From an alpha proteobacterium AAP38 (GTDB lineage Bacteria; Pseudomonadota; Alphaproteobacteria; Azospirillales; Azospirillaceae): a DNA stretch of 33,143 bases. Position numbers and translations under genes: made by a program. Of this stretch, positions 22,293 to 31,007 are shown in pieces. Under the pieces are notes generated by a model that did not search any database, was not told where the DNA came from, and saw nothing but the letters and a program-made list of their open reading frames with translations. Where the stretch lies: contig LJHR01000010.1 of the NCBI GenBank assembly GCA_001296005.1, forward strand, positions 1-33,143, written 5' to 3'. Position 1 is the first letter of the stretch. The number at the start of each line of letters is the position of its first letter.

Positions 22293-23488
22293 TGTGCCGG
22301 GGCCGGGGTCGGCGCCGGCTGGCTGGACCCGCCGAAGAAGTGCGACAGAGCGGCACCCATGCGACCAAACAGGCCCAGTTGTGCCACATCGGCACCAGCC
22401 AGCAGCGGCAGTTCCAGCGTCTGCAGACCCGGTGCTGTGATGGTCAGCGTGCCCAGCTTGGCACCCTTGGTGACGGGGGCCGCCACGGGGCTGTCGGCCT
22501 TGAAGCTGACCTTCATCTTCTGCTTCTGATCATGGGTCATGGTGATCTTCACCTGATCCTGGATAACCAGCGGCACCGTCTCTGCAACGCCCAGCCAGAC
22601 GGGCAGGCTGTCCACCGTCTCCCCGGCTTTGAACAGGGTGAAATTGTCGAACTCCCGCCAGCCCCATTCCAGGATACGGGCGCTCTCGTCGGCGCGGGCC
22701 TGCATGTTGGGCAGACCATTGACGACCAGCACCAGACGACGGCCATCGCGTTCACCCGACGCGATCAGGCCATAGCCGGCAGCCTCTGTATGGCCCGTCT
22801 TGATGCCGTCCACACCCATGTTCCGGTACAGGAGCGGGTTACGGTTACCCTGCTTGATACCGTGATAGGTGTAATCCAGCTCCGAATAGTAATGATAGTG
22901 ATCGGGGAAATCCCGGATCAGGTGGCGGGCCAGGATCGACAGGTCGCGGGCCGTGGAATAATGGTTCGGGTCGGGCATGCCCGAGGCATTCATCAGGTTG
23001 GTATTGTTGAGGCCCAGTTCCTTCATCCGCTTGGTCATGGCGGCGGCAAAGGCCTCTTCGGTGCCGGACATGCCTTCGGCCAGGACCACGCAGGCATCAT
23101 TGCCCGACTGGATCACCATGCCGCGGACTAGATCCTCGACCTTGATGTTGTTGCCCAACTCCACAAACATCTTGGAGCCCTGGACCTTCCAGGCGCGTTC
23201 CGACACGGGTAGCGTGTCATCCAGCGACAGCCGACCCTCCTTCACGCGTTCGAACAGCATGTAGGCTGTCGCCACCTTCGACATTGACGAGGTGGGCATG
23301 CGCTCATCCGCGTTCTTCTCGAACAGGACCGTGTTGGTCTCGGCATCGACCAGGATGGCTTCCCTGGCAATGGTGTCCAGATCGACCGCCATCGCGGGCA
23401 GCGCCGACACCGTGAACAGGAGGGTCGCGGCAAAGAAGCGGGCGGCACCCTTCATCCGATGTGCGATCCGAATATCCATCTCTTTCAT
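22289..23488 (-). CDS. dacA: D-alanyl-D-alanine carboxypeptidase (PBP5/6 type)
   Basis: A low-molecular-weight penicillin-binding protein (peptidase S11) that trims the terminal D-Ala from peptidoglycan pentapeptides. From the start at 23488 it has 399 residues. Catalytic motifs: SMSK (Ser68-Lys71) in TSSMSKVATAYML, SGN (128-130) in IQSGNDACVV, and KTG (230-232) in DGIKTGHTEAAGYG. A C-terminal all-beta domain and a final segment (LFGRMGAALSHFFGG) that may be the amphipathic membrane anchor follow, then a Pro-rich tail. Signal peptide with cleavage about after ALPAMA (residue 34). Start choice: GAAGGG precedes ATG 23488; 23455 (MKGAARFFAATLL) gives a tidier signal peptide but no ribosome-binding site. 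It overlaps tmk by four bases. Confidence 0.93.
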   Translation of the reverse strand: MKEMDIRIAHRMKGAARFFAATLLFTVSALPAMAVDLDTIAREAILVDAETNTVLFEKNADERMPTSSMSKVATAYMLFERVKEGRLSLDDTLPVSERAWKVQGSKMFVELGNNIKVEDLVRGMVIQSGNDACVVLAEGMSGTEEAFAAAMTKRMKELGLNNTNLMNASGMPDPNHYSTARDLSILARHLIRDFPDHYHYYSELDYTYHGIKQGNRNPLLYRNMGVDGIKTGHTEAAGYGLIASGERDGRRLVLVVNGLPNMQARADESARILEWGWREFDNFTLFKAGETVDSLPVWLGVAETVPLVIQDQVKITMTHDQKQKMKVSFKADSPVAAPVTKGAKLGTLTITAPGLQTLELPLLAGADVAQLGLFGRMGAALSHFFGGSSQPAPTPAPAQ

Positions 23489-23641
23489 CAACCCTTCACA
23501 ACAAGAACAGGTGGGGGCCAGACCCCCGGCGACAGTGGGACGGGCAAGGTGGACATGTCCAGACCTGCGCGCCACCGCGACATTGTGCAACATCATGAAA
23601 CATGGTGCCGGCCCCGGTTTCACGGGGGCCCGGCGCCAGGA

Positions 23642-24670
23642 TCAGTCCACGATGATCTTCGCTTCCGACGTGCCGGCCTGCAGAACCTGGGCCAGCACCT
23701 GATCTGCGCGTTCGACCTGATCGAACGGACCGACACGAACGCGGAAATATTGCGTGCCATTGACCATGGCGTTCGACAGGTTGGTCGGCGCAATGGAATT
23801 CAGCTTGGCCCGAAGCTTGTTGGCATTGTCATAGCTGGCGAAGGCGCCGGCCTGGATATAGATCTTGCCGGGCTTGGCCGGAACCGCACGCTGTTCAACC
23901 ACGGGGGCCGGCAGGAAGCGGCCATCATCGGTGGTGGTGCCGGCCAGACTGGTCGGGGCGGCGATGGTGCGGGCCGGAGCCGGCGTTGCTTGCGCCACCT
24001 TTGGCGGAATGGCGCTGCCAGGGGCGGCCTTGGTCCCGGCGGGCGGGGCCAGAGGCGTGGATTCCACCGTCACGCTGGGGCGCGGGGCGGCCTGCGGCAC
24101 GGGGCCGCCGTCGGGCGAGACACCAGCCACCTGGGACGCGGCGTTCATGGCGGCGGCGGCGATGGCGCGGCTTTCCTCCGCCAGAACCTCAACCCGGACC
24201 TTGGCGGTGCCCTGCTGGTCAAAGCCCAGCAACTGTGCCCCACGGCGCGACATGTCGATGATGCGGCCCGACACGAAGGGGCCACGGTCATTGATGCGCA
24301 CGACGATGGAACGGCCATTTTCCAGGTTGGTGACGCGCACCAGACTGGGCATGGGCAGGGTCTGGTGTGCCGCCGTCAGCTCATTCTCATTATAAGCCTC
24401 GCCATTGGCAGTGACCTTAGTGTGGAAGCCGGGGCCATACCAGCTGGCAATGCCTGTCTCGTTATAGGAATAATCGACGCGGGGGTAATACCAGACGCCG
24501 TCGATCTGATATGGGTTGCCGACCTTGTAGCTGCCTCCCGGCGTGGGCTTGGGCTCCACCGGTGCGGGCACAGCGGCCGGAGGCTTGGGCGGCGGCGGCG
24601 AGGAACAGCCGGCCAGCCCCGCAATGGTGACACCCAGGACCGCCAGTTTTACAAGATTTGCCCGCGCCAT
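23642..24670 (-). CDS. rlpA: RlpA-like septal lytic transglycosylase lipoprotein with SPOR domain
   Basis: A 342-residue lipoprotein. The signal ends in lipobox LAGC (Cys22). A double-psi beta-barrel domain spans about 70-165, with TGIASWYGPGFHTKVTANGE and the catalytic pair His103 (TAAHQTL) and Asp129 (RINDRGPF), matching the residues needed in Pseudomonas RlpA. A Pro/Ala-rich linker follows and the C terminus (about 262-342) is a SPOR domain (YIQAGAFASYDNANKLRAKL) that binds denuded glycan at the septum. Role: cleavage of stripped glycan strands during division. It lies upstream of dacA in the usual alphaproteobacterial order; mltB is 42 bases further upstream. Confidence 0.93.
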   Translation of the reverse strand: MARANLVKLAVLGVTIAGLAGCSSPPPPKPPAAVPAPVEPKPTPGGSYKVGNPYQIDGVWYYPRVDYSYNETGIASWYGPGFHTKVTANGEAYNENELTAAHQTLPMPSLVRVTNLENGRSIVVRINDRGPFVSGRIIDMSRRGAQLLGFDQQGTAKVRVEVLAEESRAIAAAAMNAASQVAGVSPDGGPVPQAAPRPSVTVESTPLAPPAGTKAAPGSAIPPKVAQATPAPARTIAAPTSLAGTTTDDGRFLPAPVVEQRAVPAKPGKIYIQAGAFASYDNANKLRAKLNSIAPTNLSNAMVNGTQYFRVRVGPFDQVERADQVLAQVLQAGTSEAKIIVD

Positions 24671-24712
24671 ACTTCCCTACCCCAACCAATTGTGGCCGCA
24701 GCCTACATCAAC

Positions 24713-25714
24713 TCATTTACCGGAGCCAATATGGTCGGCGAGAATTCCGACCGCAGTTGCGAAATAGGTAGACCGGTTCCAGTCCATGATGGTCCGGTAA
24801 TTGCCATAGACTAGGAATGCCTTGCCCTTCGGCCCATCCGGCTGCACCAGCCAGGCATCGATCTTGGCTTTGGGCAGCGGTTTGCCGTCCGAACTGCGCA
24901 GACCGCGCTTTGTCCAGACGGACAGCGGCTGTGCCTGCTTGTCCAAACCGGCCCAGGCCGCCGAATCAGCACCCTTGGGCAGACGGACCGCCCTGCCCCA
25001 TGTCTGGTCGGTTTTCCAGCCCACGGTGGCCAGATAATTGGCCGCAGACGCGAAGACATCGGCAGGCGTGGTCCAGATATCCCGCTTGCCGTCGCCATTT
25101 CCATCCTGGGCAAACTTGAAGAAGCTGGAGGGCATGAACTGACACTGCCCCATGGCGCCCGCCCAGGAACCCAGCATGCGGTCAGGCGCGATATGCCCCT
25201 CATCCAGGATACGCAGCGCCTTCAGCAATTCGCCCCGGAAGAAGGTGCTGCGGCGGCCGTCATAGGCCAGCGTCGTCAGCGCATCCACCACCTTGAACCC
25301 GCCCATATTGCCGCCGAAATCCGTCTCCATGCCCCACAGGGCGACGATGAACCGGGCGGGAACGCCATATTTCCTCGACATTTCGGCCAGCAACGCCTTG
25401 TGCGTCACCATGCGTTCACGCGCCTTCTTGATGCGTGCCTTGGTGACGGACCGGGACAGGTAGGTGTCGAAGGTGATGGTCCGTTCGGGTTGTTTGCCAT
25501 CCAGTTCCAGAATGCGGGGGATGGGGGCAACACCGGTCAGGGCTGTGTCTACGATGGTGGGGCGGATTCCCTCACGCAGCGCTTCGGCCTTGAACTCCCC
25601 CAGCCATTGCTGGAAATCCGGTGCAGCCTGTGCCGTGGGGGCCAGCAATGTGCCCAGCAGAAGGCAAGCGGGCAACAGGCCCCGAAGGCGGCTTCGCATC
25701 GCGTGCATCATCAT
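24713..25714 (-). CDS. Lytic murein transglycosylase, MltB type
   Basis: A 333-residue periplasmic lytic transglycosylase of the SLT_2/MltB family that cleaves the MurNAc-GlcNAc bond with 1,6-anhydro product. Signal peptide: MRSRLRGLLPACLLLGTLLA, ending PTAQA-AP. The catalytic Glu is Glu130 in IVALWGMETDFGGNMG; GSWAGAMGQCQFMPSSFFKF and DGNGDGKRDIW (a Ca-binding-like loop) are family features. There is no lipobox, so it is soluble, unlike E. coli MltB. GGAAGG seven bases before the first of three consecutive ATGs supports 25714. A longer reading to 25843 overlaps the ydcF end and is rejected. Confidence 0.92.
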   Translation of the reverse strand: MMMHAMRSRLRGLLPACLLLGTLLAPTAQAAPDFQQWLGEFKAEALREGIRPTIVDTALTGVAPIPRILELDGKQPERTITFDTYLSRSVTKARIKKARERMVTHKALLAEMSRKYGVPARFIVALWGMETDFGGNMGGFKVVDALTTLAYDGRRSTFFRGELLKALRILDEGHIAPDRMLGSWAGAMGQCQFMPSSFFKFAQDGNGDGKRDIWTTPADVFASAANYLATVGWKTDQTWGRAVRLPKGADSAAWAGLDKQAQPLSVWTKRGLRSSDGKPLPKAKIDAWLVQPDGPKGKAFLVYGNYRTIMDWNRSTYFATAVGILADHIGSGK

Positions 25715-25779
25715 CTGGGGCCCTTCCGCAGTGCCTGATCCCATCGGTTGTGGCACGGGCAGGCAGACAGGGGCAAGCG

Positions 25780-26571
25780 TCAGGGAGAGGGTAATACCGT
25801 CGGGATACGCCCCGCGAGACGGTAGGCGACCAATCCCCGCCATTCATGGGCGGCATTGTCGAACCGGTCCAGATTGTCGGTCAGGTTAAGACCGAAACGG
25901 TCAGCCTCCGTACGGTTGGCGTTGTAGGCGACGGGAAAGGCCGTCAGATGGACATCGGGCACGACTGACCGGAAAACGCCCATGGCGCGCGGCATATGGG
26001 CCGCAGACGTGACCAGCAGCCAATGTTCGCCGGCTTTCAGTAAAGGCGCACTGTGCACCGCATTCTCCCAGGTGTTGCGCGACGCATCCTCCAGCATGAT
26101 CCGGGCGGTATCGACGCCCCAATCGGTCAGCAGGGCAAGGACGAAGGCCGCTTCCAAGTCATCGGGATGGCGCGGGTCGCCACTACCGCCGGTGAAGACC
26201 ACGCGGGCCTGTGGAAAGCGCCGCATCAGTCCCGGCAGCACCGTCAGCCGTTCGGCATCGCGCGTCAGCTGCGGCGCGCCATGTTCGCGCGAGGCGATGG
26301 GCATCAGCGCGCCGCCCAGGACGATGATGCCGTCAACCGGCGGGATCGCCGTCAGGTCCGGTGCGGAGAACCGCTCCTCAAGCGGCAGGAGTGCCCATGT
26401 GGAAACAGGGGTGACGGCAATGAACAGCAAGGGGAACAAGCCCACCGCCATAATAACCACGCCCCAGCGGCGCCGGGCCAGAACCGCGATCATACCCGTC
26501 AACATTATCAGCAGCAGAAGATTGCCGGGCGATGTCACGGCTGCGAACAGTTTACCCAGCGCAAACTCCAT
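25780..26571 (-). CDS. YdcF/ElyC family (DUF218) membrane protein
   Basis: A 263-residue protein with two N-terminal hydrophobic helices (about residues 14-34 and 37-60) followed by a DUF218 domain. Motifs include DGIIVLGGAL, RVVFTGGSGDP, LEDASRNTWENA and LLVTSAAHMPRAMGVF, which match the YdcF/SanA/ElyC family. ElyC acts in peptidoglycan and undecaprenyl-carrier metabolism; others have no defined role. Position next to mltB, rlpA and dacA fits an envelope role, but this is inference. It is the first gene of the minus-strand run; its promoter would be in 26572-26700. Confidence 0.85.
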   Translation of the reverse strand: MEFALGKLFAAVTSPGNLLLLIMLTGMIAVLARRRWGVVIMAVGLFPLLFIAVTPVSTWALLPLEERFSAPDLTAIPPVDGIIVLGGALMPIASREHGAPQLTRDAERLTVLPGLMRRFPQARVVFTGGSGDPRHPDDLEAAFVLALLTDWGVDTARIMLEDASRNTWENAVHSAPLLKAGEHWLLVTSAAHMPRAMGVFRSVVPDVHLTAFPVAYNANRTEADRFGLNLTDNLDRFDNAAHEWRGLVAYRLAGRIPTVLPSP

Positions 26572-26886
26572 CCTCGGCTCTCCAAAAAGATCAATAATTT
26601 AACGAACGTTTTTTTCTATGGTTATAAGAAACTGGCACCTAAAAGAGTGTCAGAAAATGATCGTTGCCGCTATTGATGCGTTCCATCAAGGGGTCGGATG
26701 TGCAATGATCTTGCCTACCCTGTGATTTGGACATGCCGGAATGCACCATCGGTGTTTCCCCGGCTGAACAGGTTTTGGGGTGCCGGGAACCCGGATGCCG
26801 GACCAGCCGTGGAAACCCGCGACAAAGGCAGCAGGTAGGATGATGCATATGGTCACTTTTTTGTCCGCCGTACTTTCCCCGATCTG
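26572..26886. other. Intergenic region between ydcF and the EAL gene
   Basis: A 315-base divergent spacer. The ydcF side (26580-26640) is AT-rich with a T7 run, the remainder is GC-rich. Short ORFs on the minus strand have no coding character. I see no clear promoter boxes or repeats. Confidence 0.4.
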
Positions 26887-28254
26887 ATGCCTGGACCACG
26901 GAATAACGCTGTCGTGACTTTGTCCAAGATACTGAATACGGATGGCGGTCAGGCTGCCGACTTCATCCCCCGCGATGCCGTTACCGGCGTCTGGGAGATG
27001 CGGCCTTTTGCCAACCGGGTGGCCGAGATACTGTCCCAGCATGATGGGCGGCTAATTGCGGGCATCCTGGTGGTCGAGATTGACCGCATGCCGCAGCTTT
27101 TCCGCGTCCATGGCCAGCAGGCCCTGGATCAGGCCATGGCGACATTGGTCAAGCGCCTGATGCCGGTCTGCGGTTCCAACGATCTGATCTGTCGGTTTGC
27201 GCAGACGCAGTTTGCCATATTCCTGCCGGGCCTGGACCATGCGGGCAAGGCGCTGTTCGCGGCGTCGGCCATCGCCAATTCCATGGTCGAACCGATCATT
27301 GTCGAAGGCCAGCAGTTGTTCGTGTCGGCCAAAATCGGCGTGGCGGTATCGCCCAACGACGCCACCGATGGCCCGTCGCTGATCCGCAATGCCTGCGTGG
27401 CGTTGGAACAGGCGGTGAAATCGGGGACGGCCAATTACCTGCATTTCACGCGCGCCATGCGCGACGATTTGAAGGAACGGCTGGACCTGGAGGATGAGCT
27501 GCGGGCCGCCATCCGCGATAATCAGCTTGTCTTGCATTACCAGCCGAAGGTGGCCATCCAGGGAGGCGAGCCGGTTGGCGGTGAAGCGCTGCTGCGCTGG
27601 CGCCATCCCGTGCGGGGCATGGTGCCGCCCGGCGTGTTCATTCCGACGGCGGAGGAAACGGGCCTGATCGTTCCCATCGGGGAATGGGTCCTGCGCAACG
27701 CCATCAAGCAAATCCGCGAATGGCTGGATGCCGGCCTGCCGCCGATCCAGATCGCCGTGAATGTGTCGGAACGGCAATTCCGTTGGGGCCACCTGCCGGC
27801 CCTGATCGATGTGCTGCTGGCCGAGAGCGGTATACCGCCGCACCTTCTTCAATTGGAAATCACCGAAACCATCCTCCCGGAAGACCTTGAGGGTGCCCTG
27901 CAGCAGATGCGATGGATCGCTGACCGTGGGGTGGCGCTGGCGCTGGATGATTTCGGAACTGGATACTCTTCGTTGTCCTACCTGCGGGAATTACCGCTGG
28001 ACTGCCTGAAGGTGGACCGCAAGTTCGTGATGGATATGGAGCGGGACCAGAGCACCCGCCATATCGTGGAGGCCATCGTGGCCATGGCGCAGGCCATGGA
28101 TCTGAAGGTCGTGGCCGAAGGCATCGAAACCCCGGCGCAGTGGGAAATTCTGAAGCGGCTGGGCGTTGAGGAAGGCCAAGGCTACCTGTTTGCCCGCCCG
28201 ATGCCGGCGGAAGGTTTCGCCGAATTCATCCGGCATGCGGCCAAGCCGGTCTGA
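26887..28254 (+). CDS. EAL-domain c-di-GMP phosphodiesterase with degenerate GGDEF domain
   Basis: A 455-residue protein. Residues about 50-190 are a GGDEF-fold domain whose signature has decayed to AQTQF (105-109 in RFAQTQFAIFLPG), so it cannot make c-di-GMP. Residues about 200-450 are a complete EAL domain: EALLRW (Glu233), Asn292 (NVSERQF), Glu324 (LEITET), Asp354-Asp355 (LDDFGTGYSSL), Lys375 (LKVDRKF), Glu411 (VAEGIET) and Gln431 (EGQGYLFARPM). All metal and catalytic residues are present, so it should hydrolyse c-di-GMP to pGpG in the cytoplasm. No membrane segment or sensor domain. The start is not well supported by a ribosome-binding site. The gene is monocistronic and ends in a terminator. 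Confidence 0.92.
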   Translation: MPGPRNNAVVTLSKILNTDGGQAADFIPRDAVTGVWEMRPFANRVAEILSQHDGRLIAGILVVEIDRMPQLFRVHGQQALDQAMATLVKRLMPVCGSNDLICRFAQTQFAIFLPGLDHAGKALFAASAIANSMVEPIIVEGQQLFVSAKIGVAVSPNDATDGPSLIRNACVALEQAVKSGTANYLHFTRAMRDDLKERLDLEDELRAAIRDNQLVLHYQPKVAIQGGEPVGGEALLRWRHPVRGMVPPGVFIPTAEETGLIVPIGEWVLRNAIKQIREWLDAGLPPIQIAVNVSERQFRWGHLPALIDVLLAESGIPPHLLQLEITETILPEDLEGALQQMRWIADRGVALALDDFGTGYSSLSYLRELPLDCLKVDRKFVMDMERDQSTRHIVEAIVAMAQAMDLKVVAEGIETPAQWEILKRLGVEEGQGYLFARPMPAEGFAEFIRHAAKPV

Positions 28255-28284
28255 ACCCGATATAAACTTGATTTAGGAATGATG

Positions 28285-28326
28285 GCGGAAAGGGCAAGGG
28301 ATACCTTGTCCTTCGCCGCTATTTTT
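28285..28326 (+). terminator. Terminator after the EAL gene, overlapping the end of the convergent LysM/M23 gene
   Basis: AAGGGCAAGG (28290-28299) pairs with CCTTGTCCTT (28304-28313) through one G-U, loop GATA, with flanking GGCG/CGCC extension, followed by TATTTTT (28320-28326). Confidence 0.65.
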
Positions 28327-29638
28327 CCAGTTGATCGACGGGGTTCAGGACCTGTTCGCCTTTGCGCACCGCGAAATGCAGCTGCGGTGACCGGACATTG
28401 CCTGTCTGGCCGACGGTGCCGATCCCCTGCCCGCGCGTCACGCGCTGCCCCTGCTCCACGCCAATGGCGTCCAGATGGGCATAGACGGTGACCCAGCCGC
28501 CATCATGGCGGATCAGCACCAGATTACCGAAGGATTTCAGCTGATTGCCGGCATAGGCGACGATGCCGTTTTCGGCAGCGGCCACGGCAGTGCCGCGCGG
28601 CGCACCGATATTGATGCCATCATTGCGCAGGCCACCCGGCTTTTCACCGAATCCCGACAGGATGGTGCCGCGCACAGGCCAGAGGAAGCGGTTGCCGGCA
28701 CGGGCGGGCACCGCCTCCTCCCGTGGGGGAACCGGTGGCGGGGCGGTGGCGACCTGGGTGGGGGGCGGTTCGGCCACCGGGGCGGATGCCGGCGGCGCAG
28801 CGGTGCTGGCCGGGGGCGGGGTCGGACGGCGGTCGGGCGCCACGGCGGCGGGGGCTGCCTGCGCTGGCGCAACGGCGGCGGGCGGCGGGGCCAGGGTTTC
28901 CGTCTCCACGCCCTTACGGCCCGATACCGCGCCAGAGGCGGTGGCCGGTGGTGCGACGATGCCAGGCCGGGTGGGCGCCGTTGTGGCCGGAGCGATGGAT
29001 GGTGGGGGCGGCAGGGTCGCCACCTCCACGGTCGGGCGCTGCGCGCGCTCTGCCGGCATGGAGCTGGCGGCGGGTGGTGCTTCCGGCTTGCGGCCCGGGG
29101 CTGGCATGCCGGGCGGTTTGGCGGCGGGGGCAGCGGCAGAGGCGATGGCAGTCGTGCTGGCCGGTACCGGGCTTTGGCCAGGCAGGCGCAGGGTTTGACC
29201 GGCCTTCAGCGTGTAAGGCTGCTGCAAGTTATTGAGGCGGACCAGTTCGGCGCTATCCACCTGATATTGCCGCGACAGGCCATAGAGCGTGTCGCCGGGC
29301 TTCACCACATAGACCTTGGGCAGTGGCAGCAGCAGACGCTGCCCCGGCAGCAGCATGTAGGGCGCGGTCAGGCCATTGGCCTCAATCAGATCGCGGACAG
29401 GCACATTGTACTGCTGCGCCAGCTTGTAGAGATTGTCGCCACGGGAAACGAAGATGGAATTGATGGGGGCCGCCGGGGCGCGCGCCGCCTTGCTGGGCAG
29501 GTCGCCCTCTGTCGAGCAGCCGGCCAGCAGCAGGCCCGGCAGCAGCAGGGCCGCCAGAGCATAACCCGACCGGCGCTTCAGGCCGATATGGTCTCCGGTG
29601 CGATATCCGGCAGCAGGGGAACAAACCTGACGGGCCAC
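28319..29638 (-). CDS. NlpD/EnvC-like LysM and degenerate LytM (M23) lipoprotein
   Basis: A lipoprotein of up to 439 residues. Signal with lipobox LLAGCS (Cys41 from the GTG start), two LysM repeats (SRGDNLYKLAQQYNV... and KPGDTLYGLSRQYQV..., about 62-152), a very long Pro/Ala-rich linker (about 155-315), and a C-terminal M23/LytM domain (about 320-438). In that domain the first zinc-ligand motif (HxxxD) reads NDGINI, so His and Asp are missing, while AHL and LHFAVR remain. NlpD-type proteins with this loss activate cell-wall amidases instead of cutting peptidoglycan. The start is uncertain: GTG 29638 has GAGAGG upstream but overlaps pcm by 61 bases and gives a long pre-signal; a CTG at 29581, overlapping the pcm stop as CTGA, would give a classical LKRRSGYALAALL signal. 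It follows surE-pcm as in other proteobacteria. Confidence 0.87.
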   Translation of the reverse strand: MARQVCSPAAGYRTGDHIGLKRRSGYALAALLLPGLLLAGCSTEGDLPSKAARAPAAPINSIFVSRGDNLYKLAQQYNVPVRDLIEANGLTAPYMLLPGQRLLLPLPKVYVVKPGDTLYGLSRQYQVDSAELVRLNNLQQPYTLKAGQTLRLPGQSPVPASTTAIASAAAPAAKPPGMPAPGRKPEAPPAASSMPAERAQRPTVEVATLPPPPSIAPATTAPTRPGIVAPPATASGAVSGRKGVETETLAPPPAAVAPAQAAPAAVAPDRRPTPPPASTAAPPASAPVAEPPPTQVATAPPPVPPREEAVPARAGNRFLWPVRGTILSGFGEKPGGLRNDGINIGAPRGTAVAAAENGIVAYAGNQLKSFGNLVLIRHDGGWVTVYAHLDAIGVEQGQRVTRGQGIGTVGQTGNVRSPQLHFAVRKGEQVLNPVDQLEK

Positions 29639-30234
29639 AATACCTCTCGCTTCAATCCATCTTCGTCACGGCGGATACGCACGACGTTCAGCGCCCGATG
29701 ATCCGGCCCCAACGGGATCACCATGACACCACCAACCGCCAGTTGCTCCACTAGACCATGAGGTGGATTGCCAATGCAACCTGCGGTGACCAGTATCCGT
29801 TCGAAGGGTGCCGCTTCCGGCCAGCCCTTGATGCCATCCCCTACCCTGGCCGTCATGTTATGAAGACGCAAGGCGGTAAATCGCTGCTCCGCCTCCTGGG
29901 CCAGGGGACGGTGGCGTTCGATTGTATAGACCCTGCGGGCGATCTTGGCCAGAATCGCGGCCTGATAGCCCGAACCGGTTCCGATCTCCAGCACCTTATG
30001 CCGGTCGGTCAGTTCCAGGGCCTGGGTCATCAGGCCTACCACCTGCGGCTGGCTGATCGTCTGACCATGGCCGATGGGCAGGGCCGTATCCTCATAGGCC
30101 TGATCACGGAACAGGCGCGGCACAAAAAGCTCCCGCGGGATCAACTCGATGGCCCGCAGGACATTGACATCCGTTACCCCCTGGCGGCGCAGCAGCATCA
30201 GCAATCTGATCTTGCGCGCCGCCCCGCTGGTCAT
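29578..30234 (-). CDS. pcm: Protein-L-isoaspartate O-methyltransferase
   Basis: A 218-residue PCMT that methylates isoaspartyl residues to start their repair, using SAM in the cytoplasm. Motifs: ELFVPRLFRDQAYEDTALPI, GHGQTISQP (active-site region), EIGTGSGYQAAILA (SAM motif I), YTIERHRPL and VTAGCIGNPP. It is the canonical copy, next to surE. The ATG at 30234 overlaps the surE stop (ATGA), with AAGGGG eight bases upstream; the in-frame GTG at 30264 inside surE is rejected. Confidence 0.94.
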   Translation of the reverse strand: MTSGAARKIRLLMLLRRQGVTDVNVLRAIELIPRELFVPRLFRDQAYEDTALPIGHGQTISQPQVVGLMTQALELTDRHKVLEIGTGSGYQAAILAKIARRVYTIERHRPLAQEAEQRFTALRLHNMTARVGDGIKGWPEAAPFERILVTAGCIGNPPHGLVEQLAVGGVMVIPLGPDHRALNVVRIRRDEDGLKREVLWPVRFVPLLPDIAPETISA

Positions 30235-31007
30235 GCGAAGACCCCTTTCAGGTTCTCCAGACACCCATAATGGGTCAGGTCCAGGAAAATGGGCGTGACC
30301 GCGATGCCGCCATGATTGACAACATGCACGTCGGTGTCGGCGGGCACATCATCATCGCCGCGCGCCGCGCCGATCCAGAAGTACCGCCGGCCACGCGGGT
30401 CGATCCGTTCGTCCAACTCGTCCCCGATCTTGCGGTTGCCGTGGCGGACCACATGCACGCCCGTGACATCGCCGACGGAAACGTCGGGATAATTCACATT
30501 CATGAGGACCAGTTTTGGCCAGTCGGCGGCCATCACCTTGCGCACCACCTGCGCGCCCAGTGCTTGCGCTACCCCCCAGTTGGGCGGGCCGCCATGGGGC
30601 ATGCGCTGGCTCATGGCGATGGCGCGCACGCCCAGCAGCGTGGCCTCCATGGCACAGGCGATGGTGCCGGAATAGGTCACATCCTCGCCCAGATTGCTGC
30701 CATGGTTGATGCCGGACAGGACCAGGGCCGGCTTCTTGTCGGCCATGAAATGGTTGATGGCCAGCAGCACACAGTCGGTGGGCGTGCCATCCACGGCAAA
30801 GCGCTTCGGCCCCAGTTCCCGCACCCGCAGGGGCCGGTGCATGGTCAGCGAGTGCGAGGCGCCGGACTGCTCCGTCTCCGGCGCCACCACCCAGACATCG
30901 TCGGTCAGTTCCCGCGCGATGGCCTCCAGCACGGCCAGCCCCTGAGCGTGGATGCCATCATCATTGCTGATCAGGATACGGGTGCCGGTGAAATCGAAAT
31001 CAGCCAT
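30231..31007 (-). CDS. surE: 5'/3'-nucleotidase SurE
   Basis: A 258-residue SurE phosphatase that dephosphorylates nucleoside 5'- and 3'-monophosphates and short polyphosphates in stationary-phase survival. Metal site: [11 protein letters not shown] with Asp16-Asp17, then [14 protein letters not shown] and [17 protein letters not shown] with the Asn ligand. The start overlaps the serS stop by eight bases (ATGGCTGA) and its stop overlaps pcm by four, so serS-surE-pcm is translationally coupled. Confidence 0.96.
   Translation of the reverse strand: MADFDFTGTRILISNDDGIHAQGLAVLEAIARELTDDVWVVAPETEQSGASHSLTMHRPLRVRELGPKRFAVDGTPTDCVLLAINHFMADKKPALVLSGINHGSNLGEDVTYSGTIACAMEATLLGVRAIAMSQRMPHGGPPNWGVAQALGAQVVRKVMAADWPKLVLMNVNYPDVSVGDVTGVHVVRHGNRKIGDELDERIDPRGRRYFWIGAARGDDDVPADTDVHVVNHGGIAVTPIFLDLTHYGCLENLKGVFA

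Noticed and set aside
26639-26899. 86-codon minus-strand open frame upstream of the EAL gene
   Set aside because: Cys/His/Arg-rich with no motif, overlapping the start of a sure gene.
28475-29701. Gly/Arg-rich plus-strand open frame opposite the LysM/M23 gene
   Set aside because: Produced by the complement of the Pro/Ala-rich linker; no motif.
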